18,134 nucleotides of DNA, from contig JBFMDM010000037.1 in assembly GCA_040753835.1 (NCBI GenBank), positions 1 through 18,134 of the forward strand. The letters are read 5' to 3'. This document shows, in pieces, positions 4,851 through 10,977 of this stretch. How positions within the stretch are numbered: position 1 is the stretch's first letter; each line of letters begins with the position of its first letter. A program made the position numbers and the translations under genes. The notes under the pieces are model-generated. The model worked only from the letters and a program-made list of their open reading frames with translations. It had not been told where the DNA came from and did no database searches. The DNA is from JACRIK01 sp040753835. Lineage in GTDB: Bacteria > Planctomycetota > MHYJ01 > JACQXL01.

Positions 4851-7529
4851 TTACTTCCTTTCAAACTCAAGTTGTCCCAATCCCATATTGCCGAATTCGT
4901 CATAGGCGCGAACGGCAATGTTATGGAATCCTGCCGCAGTTGCGGGCACCCGTCCGAACGGATGTTCATCCGGGCGGAGGGAAAATTTAAAGCCCTCTGA
5001 AGAGGAATCCATTATCCCGTCGGATGGAAAGACCGGCTCCCATTTTCCGCCGTCTAATGAGTATTCTATCCGCCGAATCTGGGAAAGGGCGTCTGATACC
5101 TTGCCGGAGCATATCAACGTCTTATCCACAGCCAGGTCTTTTATCTCAGGCCTGGTGTTATCCACAATGACCGGCTCTGATATCTTCTCGTCCTTGAGTT
5201 CGGTGCCGTTGGGATTGACTTTTTCGTCCGTGGCCTCAAGGCGGATAAGATAACGGCCGTCCGGAAGCGACTCGGTGTTCCAGTTGTATTCCGGCTGGAA
5301 TATCAGGCCGCCTGGGAATTCCTGGTTGAGCAGTATCCAGGTTTTCTGGTCCTCCCGGCGGCTGTAGATGCGATAGGAGAGCGCATCGCCGTCCGGGTCG
5401 CGGACCTGATAGGTTATCTTCCTGACCGGCATCCGCTGCGGTATGCCGGCGAGCTGTAAGGGCGGAACCGGAGCGATATTAAATGTCGCAATTCTGGGTT
5501 GCTGGTTATGCACCAGATAGTTCTGGGTGATTTCCTTGATGAGAGTGTCTTTGTTGTCCCAGGACAGTTTGGCCTTGAAATAGCGTCCGGCCGGCGCAAC
5601 GGGTTTGGCATCTTCTTCCGCCTTTCCGCCAGAGGCGGATCCGCCTTGGGCGGAGATCACAACAGGATCGGACCAGTCAGACCAGGTCTCGTCCGGCTTG
5701 GCCGTATTACCGCTCTGGACCTGAAGGGCGAGCGAGCCCCGGCCCTTGAACGAGAAATTGCCCAACCGGGCCGGGAACCGGGCGTCCCAGACCTCGGTGG
5801 TGAATTCCGACTTGACAGCCAAGTCGGGCCGGGCCAGGTAAACCGCGGCTTTTTTGCCCGAACCGATTGCGTAGAGTTGGTTGTCCTTATTCATCGCCAG
5901 AGTCAGGACCTGTCCGGCGTCAAGGTCAAAGGGAATGAAGAATTTTCCGCCCTGGAAGACATAATAAACCCGGCCGCTGTTGTCCGTGCCGGCTATCAAT
6001 ACGCCCTCGGCATTGAGTTTCATCTCGGTGATATAGCAGTCGTTGAGCGCAATGATTTCTTTTATGAAACTGTTGGAAAGTTTGTAGATGACGCAATGGA
6101 CCGGCGGCCTGGGCGCTTCGGGAGGCGGCTGGACCGAGACGGTCTCGGCTGAGCCGGCCGGCGCTATTGGCACCGGCGCCGGAGGCGGGACCGGCATAGG
6201 CGGCGGTTCATCGCCATCTTCATCCTGCATCGGAACCGCTTCTTTAATCTTCTCAAGCCATTCCTTTAACTCCGGCGGAATGTCCTGAGCCGTATCAGAG
6301 GGATTGCCTGCCTGCCCCCCGTCCTGTTCAACTGGAGTGGGGTTCGGGCGGGCAGACTTGTCTGCGGACTTATGTTCCGGGGCTGACGGCGCCCCGAAAT
6401 CATCGGGACTACGCTGCGGCTTCGCAGGCGGTTGGTGGTCGCTGTCGCGGTCACTGCGGTGTTCGTCGTGGTTCTTATCAGCCGGCGGCGGCGCGCTGTG
6501 CGGGGCTTCCTTAGGCGTCTCGTGCTTGGGCGTTTCAGCCGGGGTTGCCGGCTTGGTCTCGTCGGCTGACTTGGGCGCCTGGCCCGGGACCGGCGGAGTC
6601 ACCGCGGCCTTTTTAGCCGACTGCTGAATCAGTCCCAGAAACTCATGGGGCGCTGCCTGGATGCCCTTGTTGGCGCCGATAAAGAGTTCGCCTTTTTCTC
6701 CGGAATAAACCAGGCACTTTATCTCGACCTCGCCCAGGTCGGCCACAATTTCCGGCCGGCCTTTCAGGGAGATGCGGTAGACGATGCCGGGCGAGGCCGT
6801 GCCGGCATAGAAATAATCCTTGCCGTTAAATATTAATGAAAGCACGTTCTTCTTCTTGGTATCGTAGAACACCTCGGCCTTTCCGGTTGCGTCAATCTTG
6901 TAAATCTTGCCTTCAGGGCCGGTAGCCGCATAGAGATTGCCGTCGTTATCCAGGCAAAGTTGCCAGACGTATTTACCGTTAGCCGGCAGGGTGCAAAACA
7001 GCGCGCCTTGTCCGCCAGAGGCGCCGCCATTAGGGCGAGCCTCGCCTTCGGGCGGAGATCCGCCTTTGGCTGGACCTGCCGGGTCACCGCCCGAACGACC
7101 GGCGTCGTCCGGTCGGGCGGGTATCTTGAATATCTTGCCGTTAGGCAGTGTGCCGGCATAAAGGTCGCCCTTGTTGGCAATCATCGTGGTGACCAGCATC
7201 TCGTTGGTATTAAAGACATCGTCCAGTTTGCCTTCCTTCTGATTGAGGGAATAAATGATGCCCTTGGCCGAGCCGAAGTAGATTCGGTCGCCTATTGTAA
7301 CGTTGCACCAGAAGCCGGCGTCCTCGTCCGTGATAGGCTGTCCGGCCAGAGCGATTTTGGTATAGGTCGCGCCCGTAGTGAGCGATCCGTCTGCCGAGAG
7401 AATAGCGCCCTGCATCTCGCCCTTGCGGAAACCGTCAGGGCTGTTTATCTCCCACGAGGCGGACTGGACCGCGTAGAGATTGGCGCTGAATAAGAATATG
7501 GTTGCAACGGTTAAAATGAACCTCTTCAT
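4851..7529 (-). CDS. Large secreted beta-propeller protein with Pro-rich linker and C-terminal Ig/FN3-like domains
   Basis: The 892-residue product has a signal peptide (about 1-20, MKRFILTVATIFLFSANLYA). Propeller-type repeats follow at about 75-300 and 475-575, recognised by recurring units such as GDRIYFGSAKGIIYSL, GDLYAGTLPNGKIFKI and GNLYAATGPEGKIYKI. A low-complexity Pro/Ala/Lys linker at 305-475 splits the propeller. A C-terminal part (about 680-892) has Ig/FN3-like elements (YQVRDPDGDALSYRIYS, DNTRPEIKDLAVD, EYSLDGGKWEPVF). Related proteins are common in planctomycetes and have no defined function; binding or scaffolding outside the cytoplasm is likely. The start at 7529 has AAAGGA just upstream. 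Repeat modules are translated at residues about 138-176, 357-366, 371-385 and 625-635. The low-complexity linker alone could explain tolerance of the two middle ones. No enzyme motif is visible. Confidence 0.85.
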   Translation of the reverse strand: MKRFILTVATIFLFSANLYAVQSASWEINSPDGFRKGEMQGAILSADGSLTTGATYTKIALAGQPITDEDAGFWCNVTIGDRIYFGSAKGIIYSLNQKEGKLDDVFNTNEMLVTTMIANKGDLYAGTLPNGKIFKIPARPDDAGRSGGDPAGPAKGGSPPEGEARPNGGASGGQGALFCTLPANGKYVWQLCLDNDGNLYAATGPEGKIYKIDATGKAEVFYDTKKKNVLSLIFNGKDYFYAGTASPGIVYRISLKGRPEIVADLGEVEIKCLVYSGEKGELFIGANKGIQAAPHEFLGLIQQSAKKAAVTPPVPGQAPKSADETKPATPAETPKHETPKEAPHSAPPPADKNHDEHRSDRDSDHQPPAKPQRSPDDFGAPSAPEHKSADKSARPNPTPVEQDGGQAGNPSDTAQDIPPELKEWLEKIKEAVPMQDEDGDEPPPMPVPPPAPVPIAPAGSAETVSVQPPPEAPRPPVHCVIYKLSNSFIKEIIALNDCYITEMKLNAEGVLIAGTDNSGRVYYVFQGGKFFIPFDLDAGQVLTLAMNKDNQLYAIGSGKKAAVYLARPDLAVKSEFTTEVWDARFPARLGNFSFKGRGSLALQVQSGNTAKPDETWSDWSDPVVISAQGGSASGGKAEEDAKPVAPAGRYFKAKLSWDNKDTLIKEITQNYLVHNQQPRIATFNIAPVPPLQLAGIPQRMPVRKITYQVRDPDGDALSYRIYSRREDQKTWILLNQEFPGGLIFQPEYNWNTESLPDGRYLIRLEATDEKVNPNGTELKDEKISEPVIVDNTRPEIKDLAVDKTLICSGKVSDALSQIRRIEYSLDGGKWEPVFPSDGIMDSSSEGFKFSLRPDEHPFGRVPATAAGFHNIAVRAYDEFGNMGLGQLEFERK
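5625..5654. repeat. Two tandem 15-nt palindromes (module J) inside the propeller gene
   Basis: TCCGCCAGAGGCGGA (5625-5639) is directly followed by TCCGCCTTGGGCGGA (5640-5654). Each has a perfect 6-bp stem and a 3-nt loop. The 30 nt encode ten Gly/Ser/Ala-rich residues (about SAQGGSASGG) in frame near residue 627. A variant of the same pair, interrupted by a B-like module, occurs at 7011-7076. Confidence 0.8.
6391..6419. repeat. Module G palindrome inside the propeller gene linker
   Basis: GCCCCGAAATCATCGGGACT then ACGCTGCGG. It matches 16529-16558 (GCCCCGATGTTTATCGGGAC then TCCGCTGCG) closely, and its core CCCGAT..ATCGGG is shared with the hairpin at 12747-12773. It encodes roughly PQRSPDDFGA in the Pro-rich linker. 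Confidence 0.65.
6439..6464 (-). repeat. Module D copy inside the propeller gene
   Basis: On the coding strand this reads GAACACCGCAGTGACCGCGA plus CAGCGA, giving EHRSDRDSD. It differs from the D segment of the murA/ffh element (ELRRDRDSE) at three or four bases and is in the same frame. It lies in the low-complexity linker, where an insertion would be tolerated. Confidence 0.7.
7004..7122. repeat. Nested palindromes (modules J and B) inside the propeller gene
   Basis: TCCGCCAGAGGCG (7011-7023) and TCCGCCTTTGGCTGG (7059-7073) look like the tandem J pair at 5625-5654 pushed apart by a B-like segment. That segment contains GCGAGCCTCGCCTTCGGG (7035-7052), close to GCGAGCCTCGCCTGCGGG at 1372-1389. 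A further perfect 8-bp stem, CCGCCCGA (7087-7094) with TCGGGCGG (7113-7120), follows. Together they encode about 38 Gly/Pro-rich residues between two ordinary propeller strands. Confidence 0.75.
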
Positions 7530-7554
7530 ATAATTTCCTTTCTCGGCATCACTA

Positions 7555-7635
7555 CGAATTACGAATTTCCTAATTACGAATAACAGTCATAGGGTTGTCA
7601 CCTATACGATTCGTAATTCGCGTATTCGTTATTAG
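7555..7635. repeat. AT-rich intergenic inverted repeat
   Basis: CGAATTACGAAT (7555-7566) pairs exactly with ATTCGTAATTCG (7609-7620). CTAATTACGAATA (7570-7582) pairs with TATTCGTTATTAG (7623-7635) with one mismatch, and ATAGG/CCTAT (7589-7593, 7601-7605) forms an inner stem. It occupies most of the gap between the S55 gene stop and the propeller gene start and is unrelated in sequence to the GC-rich modules. Confidence 0.8.
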
Positions 7636-7652
7636 TAGGGCAAAAAGAATTC

Positions 7653-9647
7653 CTATTTGCTCTTGTATTTCACTAAATTAACGGAAACGCTACGGCTTCC
7701 ATGGACGATATTCTGCATCGGCTCAATCGTTATGGCATAGTCCTGCCCCAGTTCCAGTGGTTTCTCAAAGGTCGGCGAGCGCTTGTAGGTGTCGTATCCG
7801 GGCGTGGCATAGGCCGTGCCGGGCCACTGGTTTATGAATCCGCTCAGGAACGACCTGGGCAGTCCTTTGTAATTGTTGCCCTTGAACTTCAGGTCAATAT
7901 CCGGCATTGTCATCAGGGCCACCAGGTTACCGCCGTCATAGAACGATTTCAGGTAGTTTATCAGTTCCGGCACGCTGGTTGGGCTTGGCAAGGGCGGCAT
8001 CAGGTTGTTGCTGCCCATTATGGTAACGGTCAGGGCCTGGGGCGGTTTTAAATCCTTTGGCACGGTGAAATCAACCGTCTTGATGAACGGCTCTTTCAGA
8101 TAGGGCTTCATCTGGCAATAAATTCTGATGGTCTCGCCCGGCAGAACCTCCCTGGCTTCGGTCCAGGCGTTGAGCAGTTGGAGGTTGCGGTTTTCGTTGG
8201 TGATTTTAAGGTCAAAGGCAACGTTATCCACCGGCACCTTGATATAGGGATTATACCAGATGGGCTTGAAGATATTGTTGATGGCACCGCAGCCCGCGCC
8301 CGAGACCGAATCGCCCACTGTGCGCCTGAATACCAGCGGTTCTTGGTCCTTTATCTTGAGCGTGGTTGTAACCTCGATAAAGGCCGGCTCAAAGGGCGTC
8401 AGTTCCGTGGCGTCCGCCGCGCTCATCATCAGCCATGGTATGGTCTCGGCAAACTGGTTGTAATGCGCCAGGACCTCGTAATTAAACGTCTCCTTGCGGT
8501 TGGTCTTGGTGTTCTCCACGGAAATCCGCATCGGTATCATCGGCGCGGTCTTGTTCAAGACGCCGCTGATGGAACTCCGGCGGTCCTGTTGCAGGATGCC
8601 GATATTGTCAATCCCCGAGCCGAACTTGAATGAGCGGTTGATGCTGGACATCGTGCCGTAGATGTAGGCGTTGGTCAGAGGGGCCTGGATTTCCTCGCCC
8701 CACATCTCCATCCGGTGCCCGAAGGCCAGGATTTTGTCACCGTCCACGTAGGTGACCGTGCCTACGCCGACCCAGTCCTCGTCGCCACCGACTAATCGCA
8801 CGCCCACCGCGCTGCCCGGTTCTAATTCCTTGCTGACCGTATTCTTGATGGCGCCGGCTGCGCCGCCGCTCTGCACTGGCATAAGATTATATTTCTCCAG
8901 CGCCGCGGAAAGGTATTTCATCCGATATGAACTTACGCCGGAAACGAATAATGGCGTCATCAAGGGTTTCATCCCGCCCGGCGCCTCGGGTATCTTTTCG
9001 CCTGCCTCGCCGGTAGGCGGGTCCGGAACAAGCGACGCCAGTTGTATGTCCTGGCTGGCGTTGTCAATTGCGCCGGTGGATTTTTCTATGGGCTTGTTCA
9101 GGTCGGCCAGCATCAGTTCTATGGGCGTCACGCCGGCCACTGATTCGTTGGTGAAGGACCAGCCGTAGCCCAGGGCGCCGATAAGCCGTCCCTCCGGCTC
9201 TTTTTCATTATCCGTAACGATATAAATCGGGCTGCCGCTCATCCCGGCAATCACCCCGGCCTTGTCCACCACCGGATGGGCGCATTTTATCAGTATCATA
9301 TCATAGCGCGGGCCGTTGGCGTTCTTTAGGATGCCCATTACGGTCACGCCGAATTTCTCTATACCCTTGTCGCTTTGGAATATGGTCAGGCCGTAGCCGG
9401 TCATCCCGATTTTTATCTCGTCCACTTTCATCAGTTTGGGAAGGGTTCTTGCCCCGTTAGAAGTGCTCGCTTTAGCATCGGATTTTCCCGTCAGATTGTT
9501 TTTGTCAGCAGTGGCGGTGTCATTTCTAACGGGGTTTGCCGGAGCGGCCGGCGCGTCTTTGGTCTGGGCAAGGGGCAGGTTGCCCACGCTGTGTCCGATG
9601 AGGATAATGCTCCAGAGAAAGGCGAATACGATGATGCGTTTGGTCAT
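7653..9647 (-). CDS. SpoIVB-type S55 peptidase domain protein, exported
   Basis: The 664-residue protein has a hydrophobic N-terminal signal (about 1-22), then an element-derived linker (38-66). An S55-type domain begins MKVDEIKIGMTGYGLTIF at about 73. GMSGSP at 135-140 matches the motif around the catalytic serine of SpoIVB (Ser137 here, by analogy with GDSG). GRLIGALGYGWSFTNESVAGVTPIELML follows. A second conserved block, VTYVDGDKILAFGH, ends at His311. Whether that His or His124 completes a catalytic site is not clear from sequence, so protease activity is unproven. The remainder (about 330-664) is beta-rich and unassigned. Similar proteins occur in non-sporulating Acidobacteria and planctomycetes, so a sporulation role is not implied. 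ATG 9647 has GAGGA eight bases upstream. Residues 208-218 (PDPPTGEAGEK) are encoded partly by a small palindrome at 8999-9019. Confidence 0.9.
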   Translation of the reverse strand: MTKRIIVFAFLWSIILIGHSVGNLPLAQTKDAPAAPANPVRNDTATADKNNLTGKSDAKASTSNGARTLPKLMKVDEIKIGMTGYGLTIFQSDKGIEKFGVTVMGILKNANGPRYDMILIKCAHPVVDKAGVIAGMSGSPIYIVTDNEKEPEGRLIGALGYGWSFTNESVAGVTPIELMLADLNKPIEKSTGAIDNASQDIQLASLVPDPPTGEAGEKIPEAPGGMKPLMTPLFVSGVSSYRMKYLSAALEKYNLMPVQSGGAAGAIKNTVSKELEPGSAVGVRLVGGDEDWVGVGTVTYVDGDKILAFGHRMEMWGEEIQAPLTNAYIYGTMSSINRSFKFGSGIDNIGILQQDRRSSISGVLNKTAPMIPMRISVENTKTNRKETFNYEVLAHYNQFAETIPWLMMSAADATELTPFEPAFIEVTTTLKIKDQEPLVFRRTVGDSVSGAGCGAINNIFKPIWYNPYIKVPVDNVAFDLKITNENRNLQLLNAWTEAREVLPGETIRIYCQMKPYLKEPFIKTVDFTVPKDLKPPQALTVTIMGSNNLMPPLPSPTSVPELINYLKSFYDGGNLVALMTMPDIDLKFKGNNYKGLPRSFLSGFINQWPGTAYATPGYDTYKRSPTFEKPLELGQDYAITIEPMQNIVHGSRSVSVNLVKYKSK
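8999..9019. repeat. Short palindrome inside the S55 gene
   Basis: CGCCTGCC (8999-9006) and GGTAGGCG (9012-9019) form a stem with one mismatch. The encoded PPTGEAGE recalls PPEGEAR, which the B-like module in the propeller gene encodes. Membership of family B is plausible but short. Confidence 0.45.
9452..9534 (-). repeat. In-frame palindromic element, copy 3 (divergent, inside the S55 gene)
   Basis: The ends are CCCCGTTAGAAGTG (9452-9465) and CATTTCTAACGGGG (9521-9534), the same terminal sequence as in murA and ffh with one mismatch between arms. The span is 83 nt and the interior is mostly different. Read along the gene it gives NPVRNDTATADKNN to STSNGA, so the PVR start, the KNN middle and the SNGA end sit in the same frame and orientation as the murA/ffh copies. 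It lies in the linker after the signal peptide. Confidence 0.85.
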
Positions 9648-9662
9648 AGAATAAATCCTCTA

Positions 9663-9717
9663 ATCCCGCCATACGGCGGGATAACTTGCTGTAACGACCT
9701 TCGGTCTAACAGCAAGT
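9663..9717. repeat. Two hairpins between the tRNA-Leu 3' end and the S55 gene
   Basis: ATCCCGCC/GGCGGGAT (9663-9670, 9675-9682) and ACTTGCTGT/ACAGCAAGT (9684-9692, 9709-9717) with an inner GACC/GGTC. The longer one begins 2 nt past the tRNA discriminator in the direction of transcription and might end or help process the tRNA transcript. No T-run follows. Confidence 0.7.
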
Positions 9718-9719
9718 AA

Positions 9720-9801
9720 TGCGGAGGGCGGGATTTGAACCCGCAAGCCTTACGGCATACGCCCCTCAAACGTACGTGTCTGCCAATTCCACCACCCCCG
9801 C
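9720..9801 (-). tRNA. tRNA-Leu (anticodon GAG)
   Basis: Read on the minus strand, the acceptor stem GCGGGGG pairs with CCTCCGC (one G-U). The anticodon stem TACGT/GCGTA encloses a TTGAGGG loop with anticodon GAG (reads CUC/CUU). There is a long class II variable arm (CC..GTAA..GG) and the T arm CGGG-TTCAAAT-CCCG. The discriminator is A, as LeuRS requires. CCA is not encoded; the next bases are TTA. The D loop with GGAATTGGCAGAC is typical for tRNA-Leu. Confidence 0.95.
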
Positions 9802-9850
9802 CCAGCCCTAATGTAACATTGGGGCGGGGCGAGGTTCGCCCCTATGGGGC
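9802..9850. repeat. GC-rich hairpins between purC and tRNA-Leu
   Basis: Short inverted pieces such as CCCTAATG/CATTGGGG (about 9806-9823) and GGGGCGAGGTTCGCCCC (about 9826-9842). They resemble the CCCGAT..ATCGGGGCGGG hairpin between groES and groEL and could be palindromic repeats or a terminator for purC. Confidence 0.5.
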
Positions 9851-9860
9851 GACCTGCTAT

Positions 9861-10835
9861 TTATAGCGCCTTTCCTGTCAGCCGTTTGTATGCCTCCAGG
9901 TATTTCTCCGAGGTCTTCTTGATTATTTCATCAGGCAGTTTGGGCGCGGGCGGCTTCTTGTCCCAGCCGATGGAGATAAGATAATCGCGCACAAACTGCT
10001 TGTCAAAGGACGGCTGTCCCTTGCCCGGCTGATAACTGTCCGCCGGCCAGAAACGGGACGAATCCGGCGTCAGAAGTTCGTCAGCCAGGATAATATTGCC
10101 CTTTTCATCGCGGCCCCATTCCATCTTGGTATCGCAGATAATTATACCCTTGCCCAGCGCATACCGGTGGGCATTTTCGTATATCTTCAGGGTCCGCGAG
10201 CGCAGTTCCTCGGCATCCTTCTTGCCAATCAGTTCAACCGTTTTCTCAAACGAGATATTCTCGTCATGCCCGCTGATTGCCTTGGTTGAGGGCGTAAATA
10301 TGGGCTCTTTGAGTCGTTCGGACTCTTTCATCCCGGACGGAAGTTTGATGCCGCAGATGGTTCCTTGTTTGGAATATTCGCTCCAGCCGGAGCCGGCCAG
10401 GTATCCGCGCACGATGCATTCAACCGGAAAGACCCTGACCTTCTTCACCAGCATTGACCGTCCTTTTAGTTCGTTTTCATATCCGGCCAAGACCGGTATC
10501 TTATTCGTGATTTCCTTGAAATTCGCCGTGACAAAATGGGTCGGAGTGATATCCTTTATCAAGCCGAACCAGAATTCAGACAGGGCGGTCAGGACCGCGC
10601 CTTTGCAGGGAATCGGGTCAGGCAGAACCACGTCAAAGGCGGACAGCCGGTCAGTCGTAACAATCAGGAGGTAGTCCGCGGTTTTGCTGTCGCGCCTGCC
10701 TGCGGCAAAGGCAGGGTCACTGCGGTGTTCATAGACATCGCGCACCTTGCCCCGGCTGAATAGTTTTACTCCGGCGCTTTCGGGAAGCGAGGTCTCCCAG
10801 ACCAGGGACGCTGATTGTGAAGCATTCTTTGGCAT
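9861..10835 (-). CDS. purC: Phosphoribosylaminoimidazole-succinocarboxamide synthase (SAICAR synthase)
   Basis: PurC couples CAIR and aspartate using ATP in the eighth step of purine synthesis. The 324-residue product contains the glycine-rich RGKVRDVY start, TDRLSAFDVVLPDPIP at 61-76, VECIVRGYLAGSGWSEY, ISGHDENIS, the CDTKMEWG block and LADELLTPDSSRFWP. It belongs to the longer form (about 300 residues, yeast-like) rather than the E. coli form of about 237. Between VRDVY (32-35) and LLIVTTDRLSAFD, where homologues have only a few residues, about 19 extra residues (EHRSDPAFAAGRRDSKTAD) are encoded by a D module interrupted by a 21-nt palindrome. All recognisable substrate motifs remain. The start at 10835 has no Shine-Dalgarno. 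A possible promoter lies so close (10844-10872) that the transcript may be leaderless. Divergent from glgC. Confidence 0.95.
   Translation of the reverse strand: MPKNASQSASLVWETSLPESAGVKLFSRGKVRDVYEHRSDPAFAAGRRDSKTADYLLIVTTDRLSAFDVVLPDPIPCKGAVLTALSEFWFGLIKDITPTHFVTANFKEITNKIPVLAGYENELKGRSMLVKKVRVFPVECIVRGYLAGSGWSEYSKQGTICGIKLPSGMKESERLKEPIFTPSTKAISGHDENISFEKTVELIGKKDAEELRSRTLKIYENAHRYALGKGIIICDTKMEWGRDEKGNIILADELLTPDSSRFWPADSYQPGKGQPSFDKQFVRDYLISIGWDKKPPAPKLPDEIIKKTSEKYLEAYKRLTGKAL
10686..10730 (-). repeat. Module D interrupted by a 21-nt palindrome F (inside purC)
   Basis: The flanks GCTGTCGC (10686-10693) and GGTCACTGCGGTGTTC (10715-10730) join to give the same sequence as 6441-6464 in the propeller gene. 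Between them are 21 extra bases (10694-10714), GCCTGCCTGCGGCAAAGGCA plus G, with a CTGCC/GGCAG stem. 21 nt is seven codons, so the frame is kept and the protein gains about seven residues inside the D-encoded peptide. Confidence 0.8.
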
Positions 10836-10843
10836 AGGGCAGG

Positions 10844-10872
10844 TGTATATAAAAATAATATTAGCGAATCAA
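10844..10872 (-). promoter_or_regulatory. Possible purC promoter, nearly leaderless
   Basis: TTGATT (10867-10872) and TATACA (10844-10849) on the minus strand with a 17-nt spacer. The expected transcription start falls about two bases before the purC ATG, which would fit the absence of a Shine-Dalgarno. Both boxes are imperfect. Confidence 0.35.
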
Positions 10873-10942
10873 GATAAAGCGGAAAAAATCAGCGGGGATG
10901 GAAAAAGCGCTGCTGCATATTGGCTTGGTATCCATTTTTTCC

Positions 10943-10971
10943 TTGACTCTAATGCTGTTGGATAATATTAT
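10943..10971 (+). promoter_or_regulatory. Possible glgC promoter, predicted leaderless
   Basis: TTGACT (10943-10948), a 17-nt spacer, then TATTAT (10966-10971). The expected start of transcription is at the A of the ATG at 10978. No Shine-Dalgarno is present before glgC, consistent with a leaderless message. Confidence 0.45.
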
Positions 10972-10977
10972 GACGGT

